The position numbers were made by a program, and so were the translations under genes. Shown in pieces: positions 1-7,411 of a stretch of DNA of 10,756 nucleotides; position 1 is the first letter of the stretch; each line of letters opens with the position of its first letter. The DNA comes from Gammaproteobacteria bacterium UBA7310 (lineage in GTDB: Bacteria; Pseudomonadota; Gammaproteobacteria; Pseudomonadales; Ketobacteraceae), in the NCBI GenBank assembly GCA_002471665.1, contig DKQK01000001.1:1-10756 (forward strand), written 5' to 3'. The notes below the pieces were generated by a model that saw nothing but the letters and a program-made list of their open reading frames with translations, was not told the origin of the DNA and searched no databases.

Positions 1-279
1 TTACTATTGCAGCACTCGAACGTGGCGTATTTTACTGGACCGCTGAGGAGGGTTCTCGCAATCAACGCGGTGCATCGTTTCCACCACTTAAATACGGCAG
101 AAGAAGGCGATGTGAACTTCGGGCTTTTTACCACCTTGACGGATCGCTTGTTGGGAACGGCTTATTTTGACTCTGAACGAACGATCGGTACTAAAGATCT
201 TGGTATCGCTTCAACGCCGAATTATCCAGCTGACTATTGGCAACAGTTGATGCAGCCTTTTCGACGGGACAAGACATGA
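1..279 (+). CDS. Sterol desaturase / fatty acid hydroxylase family protein, C-terminal part
   Basis: Only the last ~92 residues are present; the reading frame is open at the left edge and ends in TGA at 277-279. The visible part carries the last histidine clusters of the membrane di-iron hydroxylase family: an HSN near the start, then VHRFHH followed by a DVNFG motif and a DRLLGT stretch, an arrangement typical of the family's C-terminal catalytic region. Members use a di-iron centre held by eight or more histidines to hydroxylate or desaturate lipids at the inner membrane. The substrate cannot be told from this fragment. It is on the opposite strand to the metal cluster and converges on it, so it is probably the flanking chromosome rather than part of the resistance system. 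The family call is good; the specific function is unknown. Confidence 0.8.
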   Translation, partial: LLLQHSNVAYFTGPLRRVLAINAVHRFHHLNTAEEGDVNFGLFTTLTDRLLGTAYFDSERTIGTKDLGIASTPNYPADYWQQLMQPFRRDKT

Positions 280-303
280 GGTTATTTAGTAATTGATAAA
301 TCC

Positions 304-342
304 GAGAACACGCTCCACATGCCACAGCGGGAGCGTGTTCTC
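304..342. terminator. Perfect 13-bp inverted repeat between convergent genes, likely bidirectional terminator
   Basis: The arms GAGAACACGCTCC (304-316) and GGAGCGTGTTCTC (330-342) are exact reverse complements around a 13-nt loop. The hairpin sits in the 66-bp gap between the end of the desaturase gene (279) and the end of lspA (346), where a shared terminator is expected. There is no strong T tract right after the stem on either strand, so the intrinsic-terminator call is inferred mainly from stem strength and position. Confidence 0.55.
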
Positions 343-345
343 CAC

Positions 346-882
346 TTACCTCATTCCTTTGTTGTTTTCATGGTCGCTGTTATCGCCTTCATCATGAACT
401 TGATGATTCCTACTACCTATGGTACTCACAATAAAAATACATACCCCTATGAATATCGCTGTATCAGCCAGATTGAATGCTGGCCAATGAGAATAGCTCC
501 AGTGAAAATCAAGAAAGTCCACTACCGATCCACGCCATACACGATCAACCAGGTTGCCCAATGCACCACCAAGCAGCATCGAATAGCTCGCCGCTTCAAG
601 CCGGGTTGGACGCCGCCGCATTGTCCAAACCAACCAAACCGATACGCCAGAGGCTAATGCAATAAAGAAATAGCGTTGCCAGCCACCAGCATCAGCTAGC
701 AAGCTGAATGCAGCCCCAGGATTCATCATGTGTACGATATTAAGAATTGAGTTAATCTCCACGCGCTCACCGTACTCTATCGTACGCTCAACGGCATACT
801 TACTCGCCTGGTCCATCAGTAATATCAAACCGGAAAGACACAGCCAACCACAAAAGGTGTTTGTCGGGTTAGAGTTCGCCAT
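346..882 (-). CDS. lspA: Lipoprotein signal peptidase (signal peptidase II)
   Basis: LspA is the inner-membrane aspartyl protease that removes the signal peptide of lipid-modified prolipoproteins. The 178-residue product has the family landmarks in order: MDQASKY in the first membrane helix, a NPGAAFSLL box (residues 54-62), GGALGNLVDR (105-114), VVDFLDFHW (120-128) and WPAFNLADTAI (133-143). By alignment with the E. coli enzyme, the catalytic pair is Asp122 and Asp140. There are four hydrophobic helices. I chose the ATG at 882, four bases after the PII-like gene's stop; a TTG eight codons upstream (906) would put the start inside that gene. A GGAGG lies in the upstream gene's last codons, with long spacing of about 17 nt, so translational coupling is likely. 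The C-terminal tail (159-178) is rich in His, Asp and Glu. LspA genes next to metal-resistance genes are known from pbr-type clusters (PbrC), so this is probably an accessory copy and not the housekeeping one. Confidence 0.93.
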   Translation of the reverse strand: MANSNPTNTFCGWLCLSGLILLMDQASKYAVERTIEYGERVEINSILNIVHMMNPGAAFSLLADAGGWQRYFFIALASGVSVWLVWTMRRRPTRLEAASYSMLLGGALGNLVDRVWRGSVVDFLDFHWSYSHWPAFNLADTAIFIGVCIFIVSTIGSRNHQVHDEGDNSDHENNKGMR

Positions 883-886
883 GAAG

Positions 887-1207
887 TTAATTTTCTTTTC
901 CTCCAATCGGTAGCGCTTGCTCGACAGGGGTGACGTATACCCAACCGGATATGTTGGGTCCGATTTTCCCGGTTTTGCGTATGATAGCCGTCACCTCATC
1001 CACCTGATTGTCATCACAGACCAGAGATAATTGTACTTCTGAGATAACCACGCCAGCTTCGGCAGAATAGGCCAATTCCCGCTCCCCGAGGGGCTTCAAA
1101 GTACCCTTGATGTCGAGTAGCGATAGGTTTTTGTAACCCGCGTCACGCAGTGCGTCGATGACATCAGCGGACCGAACGTGATGTATAAAAGCGGTAATTT
1201 GTTTCAT
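887..1207 (-). CDS. PII-like signalling protein linked to a heavy-metal RND pump (PII-NG type)
   Basis: This 106-residue protein aligns with GlnB-type PII proteins without gaps through the T-loop region. MKQITAFI matches the first strand, DIKG (32-35) matches EVKG before the T-loop, and TGKIG (79-83) is the B-loop signature. PII proteins are trimers that bind ATP/ADP and control transporters or enzymes through the T-loop. Here the T-loop differs: the uridylylated Tyr51 is Ala51, and Gln39, used for 2-oxoglutarate sensing, is Pro39, so classical nitrogen control is unlikely. A divergent PII group linked to heavy-metal RND efflux genes has been described (PII-NG), and the position just after czcA fits it; a role in tuning the pump is inference. 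The ATG at 1207 is preferred over one at 1234 because GGAG lies 7 nt upstream and the protein then begins at the conserved first strand. The gene starts 78 bp after czcA. Confidence 0.85.
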   Translation of the reverse strand: MKQITAFIHHVRSADVIDALRDAGYKNLSLLDIKGTLKPLGERELAYSAEAGVVISEVQLSLVCDDNQVDEVTAIIRKTGKIGPNISGWVYVTPVEQALPIGGKEN

Positions 1208-1245
1208 GTGAATACTCCAAAAAAGTGTCGTCATTGCTGTTGGAT

Positions 1246-1305
1246 GGATCGCGACAATCGGTTGGGTGCCGCGATCCTGAGGGTGTCACTGAGCGATCGG
1301 ATCGC
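1246..1305 (-). promoter_or_regulatory. Two overlapping, mutually exclusive hairpins between czcA and the PII-like gene
   Basis: Read on the minus strand (mRNA sense), three complementary segments follow each other. A is GCGATCC in the last codons of czcA (1299-1305), B is GGATCGC(G) just after the stop (1270-1277), and C is CGCGATCC (1246-1253). B pairs perfectly with C over 8 bp, extendable by one G-U and two more pairs, or with A over 7 bp, but not with both. A T6 run follows C by about 23 nt (1217-1222), too far for a classic terminator, and overlaps the approach to the ribosome binding site of the PII-like gene. It could set how much transcript or translation reaches the two downstream genes. 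The pairing is seen; the function is inference. Confidence 0.4.
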
Positions 1306-4300
1306 CGTTGTCATCAATCTCTTTTGGCTTTCGCCAAGCCAGTCGATAAAGGCCGGGAAGTACCAATAGAGTGAGTAACGTGGATGAGATAATGCCGCCG
1401 ATGACTACCGTGGCCAGTGGTCTTTGGACTTCTGCTCCAGTGCTGGTGTTGAGTGCCATCGGCAAGAAGCCTAATGCAGCCACCAGAGCGACCATCAAAA
1501 TCGGCCGCAATCTCAACATGGCGCCGCCCTGAATCGCCTGCTCGACGGATTCACCCCGATTGAGCTCATCTCGAAAGGCCGACACCATCATGACCCCCGT
1601 CAGTACAGAAACCCCGCATAAGGTAATAAACCCAACGCCGGCTGTGATCGAGAGGGGAATATCTCTTAACCACAAGGCGATAACGCCACCGGTCAGCGCC
1701 AGCGGTACGCCACTGAAGACCAATGCCGCATCTTTTGCCGAACCAAAGGTCATCATCAACAGTGCAAAAATCATCACCAAAGTGACGGGGACAAGCAGGC
1801 TTAACCGCTGCGAGGCCGATTGCAGTTGCTCAAAGGTGCCTCCATACTCCAGCCAATAGCCGGGCGGCAATTTCACCTGCTGCGCAACTTTGCCCTGAAC
1901 TTCAGCCACAAAACCACCCAAATCACGACCGCGAACGTTCGCGCTGACAACCAGTCGCCGCTTGCCGTTTTCGCGAGAGATCTGATTAGGTCCAGGGGCC
2001 AGCGTGAGACTGGCCACTTCCCGCAGCGGTACGTAGCCGCCCTCTGGCAGCGGTATCGGCAAACGTTCCAACGCGCGCAAGTCGCCCCTTATGCCCTCGG
2101 CCACTCGCACCACTATCGAAAACCGCTGGTCGCCCTCAAAGATCAGGCCGGCTTCCTCACCACCCGTGGCGGCGGCGACCACGTCCTGTACATCGGCGAC
2201 ATTCAAACCATAACGATACAGGGCTGAACGATCCGCATTAATGGACAGAATAGGTAACCCAGACACCTGCTCGACCTTAACCCCTTCGGCGCCCTCGATG
2301 CCAGTCAATACCGCCGCGATTTCGCTGCCCGATTTAAGCAGCTGGTCCAAATCATCGCCGAACACCTTGATCCCGAGGTCTGATCGCACACCAGAAATCA
2401 ATTCATTGAAGCGCAGTTGGATCGGCTGGCTGATCTCATAGGCATTTCCCGGCAACAACGTCAGTTTCTCACCAATTTCTTCCAACAGCTGCGCTTTGGT
2501 TTTATCAGGATCGGGCCATTCACTGCGATCCCTGAGCATGACATAGCCATCGGAAATGTTGGGCCCCATGGGGTCACTGGCAACTTCGGCCGTGCCGACG
2601 CGCGCGAAGTAGGTTTTGACTTCAGGGATTTCCAGAACCGCTTTTTCCAGTTGAAACTGCATATCCAGGGATTGAGTGAGACTGGTGCCGGGTATTCGCA
2701 GTGCCTGGACGGCAATATCGCCCTCATCCAGATTAGGGATAAATTCCGTCCCCATCCGCGTGGCCAGTGCGCCGACCAAAACCACAAAGATCAGGGCCGC
2801 AGACAATACGAGAACGCGAAACTTTAGCGCCCACGCCAAAACCGGGGCGTAAAACCGTTTGGAGTGGCGAACAATAAAATTGTCCTTCTCCTCGATATGC
2901 CCCGTCATAAACAGCGCCACGGCGGCAGGGACGAAGGTGAGTGACAGCACCAACGCAGACAGCAAGGCCATGATCACCGCCATAGCCATGGGCGTAAACA
3001 TTTTGCCTTCCACGCCCGTCAAAGCCAGGATGGGTAAGTTCACCAGAATCACCACTAACACGCTGATCAAACTCGGCGCAAAAACCTCGCGGGTGGCCGC
3101 AAACACCGTTTGAAAACGCTCATCCAGTTTTAAGGTGCGCCCAAGATGATGCTGTCGCCCAGCCAAGCGCATGATACAGTTTTCGACAATGATCACCGCA
3201 CCATCCACAATCAAGCCAAAATCGAGTGCGCCCAAACTCATCAGATTGGCGCTGACCTTGGTTTGCACCATGCCCGTCATCAACATCAACATCGACAATG
3301 GAATCACCATTGCGGTGAGTAAGGCCGCCCGGACGTTGCCGAGCATGATCAGGAGCACGACGACAACCAATACCGCACCTTCGGCCAGGTTGGCCTGCAC
3401 CGTGGCAATGGTTTTATCGACCAGTACCGTACGGTTATAAACCGGTTCGGCAATCACGCCCTCGGGCAGCGTCTTATTGATCTCCAACAACTTGGCCGAC
3501 ACATCCTGGGAAACCGTCCGACTATTACCTCCCAGCAGCATGACGGCGGTACCCAATACAGTCTCCTCACCATCGCGAGTAGCGGCACCTGTGCGCAACT
3601 CTTTGCCGAATCCGACCTCGGCCACATCAGCCACGGTAATGGGTAACCCGGCTCGACGAGCGACGATGATTTTTTCGATCGCAGGGATGTCAGCCACCTG
3701 TCCGGGGGCGCGGATTAAATATTGCTCACCATTTTTTTCAATATAGCCAGCACCGATATTAGCGTTGTTTTTCTCCAGTGCCGCTACTAAATCATCAAAG
3801 CTGAGCTGGTAGGCCAGCAGTCTTGAAGGTTCCGGCGTGATGTGGAACTGCTTCTCGAAGCCGCCAATGGTATTGACTTCGGTGACGCCGGGAACCAGGC
3901 GTAACTGCGGACGGATCACCCAATCCTGCAAGGTACGTAAGGCCGTCGCATCATAGGGCTCACCATTTTCTTGCAAGGCGCCCGGTTTCGCATGCACTGC
4001 ATAGTGAAAGATTTCACCGAGTCCTGTGGCAACGGGCCCCATCACCGGACCGATTCCTGAAGGCATCTCGCTTTTTGCCTGCTGCAAGCGCTCGTTGATA
4101 AGATTGCGGGCAAAGTAAATGTCCGTGCCTTTTTCAAACACCACGGTCACTTGGGACAGAGCATAGCGTGATACCGAACGTGTACTCTCCACGTGGGGCA
4201 GCCCTGTGATCGCCAGTTCCACCAAGTACGTAATGCGTTGCTCCACTTCCAGCGGTGAGTAGCCGGGAGCTTCGGTATTGATTTGCACCTGGACATTGGT

Positions 4301-4426
4301 GATATCGGGTACCGCGTCGATGGGTAGGTGCTGATAGTTCCAGACACCCAGGGCACCAGTTACCAGCACCAGAAACATCACCAGCCAACGGCGTGCGATG
4401 GAAAATTGAATCAGTTTATCGATCAT
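1286..4426 (-). CDS. czcA: CzcA-type heavy-metal efflux RND pump
   Basis: CzcA is the inner-membrane proton/metal antiporter of a three-part CzcCBA system that exports divalent cations. The 1046-residue product has the RND layout: helix 1 (about 13-32), a large periplasmic loop, helices 2-6 around 340-490, a second loop, and helices 8-12 near the end. Residues 401-416 hold the HME1 signature DFG-x3-DGA-x3-VEN with Asp402, Asp408 and Glu415, at the same numbers as the proton-relay residues of Cupriavidus CzcA. HME1 members move Zn, Co and Cd, whereas Cu/Ag pumps (CusA) carry a different motif, so this is a Zn/Co/Cd-type pump. The length is close to the usual ~1060. The ATG at 4426 has AAGGAG 6 nt upstream. 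The gene lies 75 bp after czcB, and its 3' end contains one arm of the hairpin before the PII-like gene. The exact metal is not proven. Confidence 0.95.
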   Translation of the reverse strand: MIDKLIQFSIARRWLVMFLVLVTGALGVWNYQHLPIDAVPDITNVQVQINTEAPGYSPLEVEQRITYLVELAITGLPHVESTRSVSRYALSQVTVVFEKGTDIYFARNLINERLQQAKSEMPSGIGPVMGPVATGLGEIFHYAVHAKPGALQENGEPYDATALRTLQDWVIRPQLRLVPGVTEVNTIGGFEKQFHITPEPSRLLAYQLSFDDLVAALEKNNANIGAGYIEKNGEQYLIRAPGQVADIPAIEKIIVARRAGLPITVADVAEVGFGKELRTGAATRDGEETVLGTAVMLLGGNSRTVSQDVSAKLLEINKTLPEGVIAEPVYNRTVLVDKTIATVQANLAEGAVLVVVVLLIMLGNVRAALLTAMVIPLSMLMLMTGMVQTKVSANLMSLGALDFGLIVDGAVIIVENCIMRLAGRQHHLGRTLKLDERFQTVFAATREVFAPSLISVLVVILVNLPILALTGVEGKMFTPMAMAVIMALLSALVLSLTFVPAAVALFMTGHIEEKDNFIVRHSKRFYAPVLAWALKFRVLVLSAALIFVVLVGALATRMGTEFIPNLDEGDIAVQALRIPGTSLTQSLDMQFQLEKAVLEIPEVKTYFARVGTAEVASDPMGPNISDGYVMLRDRSEWPDPDKTKAQLLEEIGEKLTLLPGNAYEISQPIQLRFNELISGVRSDLGIKVFGDDLDQLLKSGSEIAAVLTGIEGAEGVKVEQVSGLPILSINADRSALYRYGLNVADVQDVVAAATGGEEAGLIFEGDQRFSIVVRVAEGIRGDLRALERLPIPLPEGGYVPLREVASLTLAPGPNQISRENGKRRLVVSANVRGRDLGGFVAEVQGKVAQQVKLPPGYWLEYGGTFEQLQSASQRLSLLVPVTLVMIFALLMMTFGSAKDAALVFSGVPLALTGGVIALWLRDIPLSITAGVGFITLCGVSVLTGVMMVSAFRDELNRGESVEQAIQGGAMLRLRPILMVALVAALGFLPMALNTSTGAEVQRPLATVVIGGIISSTLLTLLVLPGLYRLAWRKPKEIDDNGDPIAQ

Positions 4427-4501
4427 CAGACACTCCTTCGATGAGCGGCAATGAAAATGCTGTTCCGGCCGATGGTATGCAGAATGTCTTTCAGGAAGTG
4501 A

Positions 4502-5443
4502 TTAATCATCATCGCCAACCTCCCCTTTACCCAATTCCGCTTTCAAAATAAAACTGTTGTTGCTGACATACACTTCATCTGCGGACAGGCCGGACACTAC
4601 TTCGCTTAGCTCGCCGTCGGTGCGTCCCAAAGTCACTGTACGTGCTTCAAAACCTTCCTCACCCCGAACAAAAACGACAGGGTTATCCTCGACGATTTGC
4701 AAGGCTTCGTTGCGGATCACCATTGGAGCGGCTATTTCGGCGCGGGTGATTTGCGCGTTGACAAAGAGACCGGGTTTCCAAATGCCATTCGGGTTGTCGA
4801 TCAAAGCGCGCGCCATAATGGCCTGATTACCAGTTTGGCCAAGCGGCGCAATATAGATGATTTTTCCCTCTGCGATATGGGTCGAATCGAGACTGAGAAT
4901 GCGAACCCGCTGGCCTAATTCAACCTGAGCAACATCCTTGGGAAAAACCGACAGCTCCACCCAAACCGTTGAGAAATCCTGTACTACCAACAACGGGATA
5001 TCCGTAGTGTGCTCGCCAGCGTTTGCATTACGCTGGGTAACGGCACCATTGAGTGCGGATACTATCGAATAGGTTTTCAGACTTTCATTCGCTTCCACAG
5101 TCACCAGGGGTTCGCCTTTGCGAACCGGATCACCAACACTTTTTTTAACTTCCCGAATAACGCCGTCGAAGCGTGCCGTTACCGACTGTACACGCTCTGC
5201 GTTGGTGGCGACGACGCCATATACTGGCAAAACATCGCGGATGGTGCCCGAGGTAACGGTTGCCAGCGTAATGCCGGCATGTTTTATCTGCTCCTGGGTC
5301 AGCTCGACGTGGCCTTCTTCACCGTGCTCTTCCTCTTCTCCGTGACCCGTCTCGGCGAAAGTTTGTCCAGACAACAGGGTGATCGCAAAGCAACACGTAA
5401 TTAGACGGATAAATGATTTTTTTAACTGGGTATTTGATTTCAT
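4502..5443 (-). CDS. czcB: CzcB-type periplasmic adaptor (membrane fusion protein)
   Basis: The adaptor joins CzcA to the outer-membrane factor. The 313-residue product has a signal peptide (1-30, likely cut after QTFA), then a short stretch at 33-45 made only of Gly, His and Glu that probably binds metal. Residues 85-155 form a lipoyl/barrel-sandwich domain (FDGVIREVKKSVGDPVRKGE, then LNGAVTQR), followed by beta-barrel and membrane-proximal domains. At the point where adaptors usually insert a long alpha-helical hairpin, only about ten residues separate the two halves of the lipoyl domain, so the hairpin seems absent. This explains the short length compared with the ~520-residue Cupriavidus CzcB. 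The start codon overlaps the czcC stop by 4 bp (ATGA) with AGGA upstream, so the two are translationally coupled. The call rests on domain pattern and operon position. Confidence 0.9.
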   Translation of the reverse strand: MKSNTQLKKSFIRLITCCFAITLLSGQTFAETGHGEEEEHGEEGHVELTQEQIKHAGITLATVTSGTIRDVLPVYGVVATNAERVQSVTARFDGVIREVKKSVGDPVRKGEPLVTVEANESLKTYSIVSALNGAVTQRNANAGEHTTDIPLLVVQDFSTVWVELSVFPKDVAQVELGQRVRILSLDSTHIAEGKIIYIAPLGQTGNQAIMARALIDNPNGIWKPGLFVNAQITRAEIAAPMVIRNEALQIVEDNPVVFVRGEEGFEARTVTLGRTDGELSEVVSGLSADEVYVSNNSFILKAELGKGEVGDDD

Positions 5444-6780
5444 TGTGGGGTTCCTGAAAATGTGTTGTCTTCGCCATACTGTGTCAAGGCCAAGGGCTCT
5501 GCTGTTAGCTGCTCAATTTCTGCACCATAGGTTAAGGCGGCTGCGGCCGCTTCGATCTGGGTGCGCCTGGCGCTCAATAATTCCTGCCGCGCGCTGACAT
5601 AGTCGAGATACCCGTAGCGACCGCGTTGATAGGCCGCCTGAGTTTCTACCAGGGCCTGCTCAAGGGCGGGAATGATGGCGGTGCGCAGTGCCTCTACCGC
5701 GACAATGGCTTGTTTGCGGTTGTGAAAAGCCCGGAACAGTTGCGTGTGTAGATCCAGCAGCATTACATCGCGCTCTGCCAACACCTGATTTTTTTCGGCC
5801 AACGCGGTCGAAACGGCGCCGACATTTCGCTTGCCGGAAAACAACGGCATGCTGAAACCCGCTACCAACGCGGTGTCATCGGTTTCCTGCAAGCGACGAA
5901 CCCCCACCGACCAACTGATATCGGCACTGGATTGGGTTTGAGCAAGGCGTATTTCTGCTTCTTTGAGGCGGGACTCTGCTGCGAATACTTCTATCGCAGG
6001 ATTTTTTTCAACTTTGGCGTACAACAGGTCGAATGCCACGTCCTCGCCAAACTGGAATAGATCACCTTCCACTTTGTCAAAGTCCGGTGAGGTTACCCCC
6101 CACAGGGCAGACAACGACACTTTCAAATAAGCAAGCCGTTGCTGCTCCGAAAGCAAAGCGAGCTTCGCTTGCTCGGCAGCGGCCTGTGCCCGTTTGACTT
6201 CCGCCTCGGGTGTCGCTCCCGCCGTAGCCCGCTTTTTCACAATGCGTAAGCTCTCGCTCGCCAACTGGGCGGCCTCGCCAGCCAGGGTGACCTGCTCCTG
6301 TGCCGCTAGCACATCGACGTAACGGCGGGTGACTTCGCCCAATAAGGCCAAGGATTCCACCTGTCGGCTGGCATTGAGCACCGACCGACTGTGGGAGATT
6401 ACGCCTTGCCGTGCCGCGCGCTTATCCCCCATTTCGATGACCGAAGACAGCGCAATGGTGAGTTCAGCACCACCTGCGCCGCTGAAGTCCCCAGTGCCCC
6501 CGACATTTTCAGCGTCAAATCCCAGCTCATACGCCGGTCTTAACCCGGCTGTTTCGGCCTGCCCTTGAAGGGCTGCGTAGCGGTAGGGAAAAACTTTCAA
6601 AGACGGGTTTTGTGACAGGGAGCGCTGCACCGCATTGGTCAGCGTGATCGTTGAGTCCCCAGGCTCGGCGCTAAGCCCCGACGAAGAAATGAAAAATAAT
6701 AAACTGAACAGAATACATCGGCTTTTGATATTCCTCCGCCCCAAAGCGCCAGAACCCGGCGCAGTACGTATTGATAGCAT
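5440..6780 (-). CDS. czcC: CzcC-type outer-membrane efflux factor (TolC family)
   Basis: CzcC forms the trimeric channel across the outer membrane and periplasm for the CzcCBA pump. The 446-residue product has a signal peptide with an unusually long N-region (about 22 residues) before the hydrophobic core, probably cut after GLSA near residue 38. There is no lipobox cysteine, so it is not expected to be a lipoprotein. Typical CzcC features follow: a repeat starting with LTNAVQRSLSQNPSL, then AGLRPAYELGFDAENVGG, an IEMGDKRAAR stretch near 115-124, long coiled-coil-forming segments rich in Ala, Glu and Gln, and a second repeat with QAAYQRGRYGYLDYVSARQE near the end. The ATG at 6780 has AGGA about 9 nt upstream. 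It lies 83 bp after the small CzcI-like gene and overlaps czcB by 4 bp. Confidence 0.92.
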   Translation of the reverse strand: MLSIRTAPGSGALGRRNIKSRCILFSLLFFISSSGLSAEPGDSTITLTNAVQRSLSQNPSLKVFPYRYAALQGQAETAGLRPAYELGFDAENVGGTGDFSGAGGAELTIALSSVIEMGDKRAARQGVISHSRSVLNASRQVESLALLGEVTRRYVDVLAAQEQVTLAGEAAQLASESLRIVKKRATAGATPEAEVKRAQAAAEQAKLALLSEQQRLAYLKVSLSALWGVTSPDFDKVEGDLFQFGEDVAFDLLYAKVEKNPAIEVFAAESRLKEAEIRLAQTQSSADISWSVGVRRLQETDDTALVAGFSMPLFSGKRNVGAVSTALAEKNQVLAERDVMLLDLHTQLFRAFHNRKQAIVAVEALRTAIIPALEQALVETQAAYQRGRYGYLDYVSARQELLSARRTQIEAAAAALTYGAEIEQLTAEPLALTQYGEDNTFSGTPQ

Positions 6781-6863
6781 ATGGTAGATCCTACTTATTT
6801 AAGATAATTCAAACCGCGCGTTGCAACGATAACGGCAACACAGAAAAAACATAATCGGTAAAA

Positions 6864-7220
6864 TCAGGCGATTGGAGGGCGGTACAGCGACGAGGATGGG
6901 GCCTCGGGAATGAGGGCTTGAGAGTCGTTATGCAACGAATGTTTATGCAAAAAGTTTGGGTGAGTCAGGTTACCGGATAAATAGACATGGCAATGGCAGC
7001 CATGGTGATGGCAATGAAACAGGCAGTCAGTGGACATATTCTGATCAGTGGGATCAGTAGCGGTCGAGCTATCCAGTACTCCCGATGATGAGCCATCGAT
7101 GAAATCAGAGGAATAAGGGGCTGTATCCGAATAATTAATGGGATGCACGTCAGCCATAGCTGTCACTGATTGCAGTGCAATCAAGAGTAACAGCAGATAA
7201 GACAGTGCTTTTCGACTCAT
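6864..7220 (-). CDS. Small secreted Cys/His-rich protein, CzcI-like
   Basis: This 118-residue protein has a clear signal peptide (hydrophobic core at 8-20, likely cut after TAMA at 23) and should be periplasmic. Its most striking part is residues 65-78, DC-LF-HCHHHGCHCH: four Cys (66, 70, 75, 77) and six His in 13 residues, which looks like a metal-binding cluster. More His follow at 87, 92, 94 and 97. The C-terminus ends in a proline-containing tail (EAPSSSLYRPPIA). CzcI of Cupriavidus is also a ~115-residue secreted protein just upstream of czcCBA, with Cys/His motifs and a Pro/Arg-containing end, so I call it CzcI-like. The resemblance is judged by eye and is modest. The ribosome binding site is weak. 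The 191-bp gap upstream shows no convincing promoter, so it is probably read from the CDF gene's promoter. Confidence 0.65.
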   Translation of the reverse strand: MSRKALSYLLLLLIALQSVTAMADVHPINYSDTAPYSSDFIDGSSSGVLDSSTATDPTDQNMSTDCLFHCHHHGCHCHVYLSGNLTHPNFLHKHSLHNDSQALIPEAPSSSLYRPPIA

Positions 7221-7411
7221 AAACCGAACATAACCCCAATGAAATGGAATAAACTGCGAAGCAGTCCACCCTTGATTACGGATTCAATCCCCGATTGTCC
7301 CGGCGCCTTTCGTTTACCTGTTATCCGCTTATCAAAGCGAGCCAGGTCGAGGATTTTTATTGGCGGTGTATCATAAGACGATTGCTTGTTGTTCATATTG
7401 TGCCCGGTGTC

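Noticed and set aside
319..657. 112-residue plus-strand open frame across lspA
   Set aside because: It lies antisense to a well-supported lspA and resembles no known protein.
2461..2787. 108-residue minus-strand open frame inside czcA
   Set aside because: It is an out-of-frame shadow of czcA, which continues intact through the region with all family motifs.
7253..7265. Small palindrome ACTGC-GAA-GCAGT upstream of the CzcI-like gene
   Set aside because: Arms are only 5 bp and there is no nearby promoter or T tract, so it could easily be chance.
7221..7411. Separate promoter for czcICBA in the 191-bp gap
   Set aside because: TATGAT and TTGATA look-alikes exist on the minus strand, but none pairs with a partner box at 16-18 bp spacing; no second MerR-type palindrome is present.
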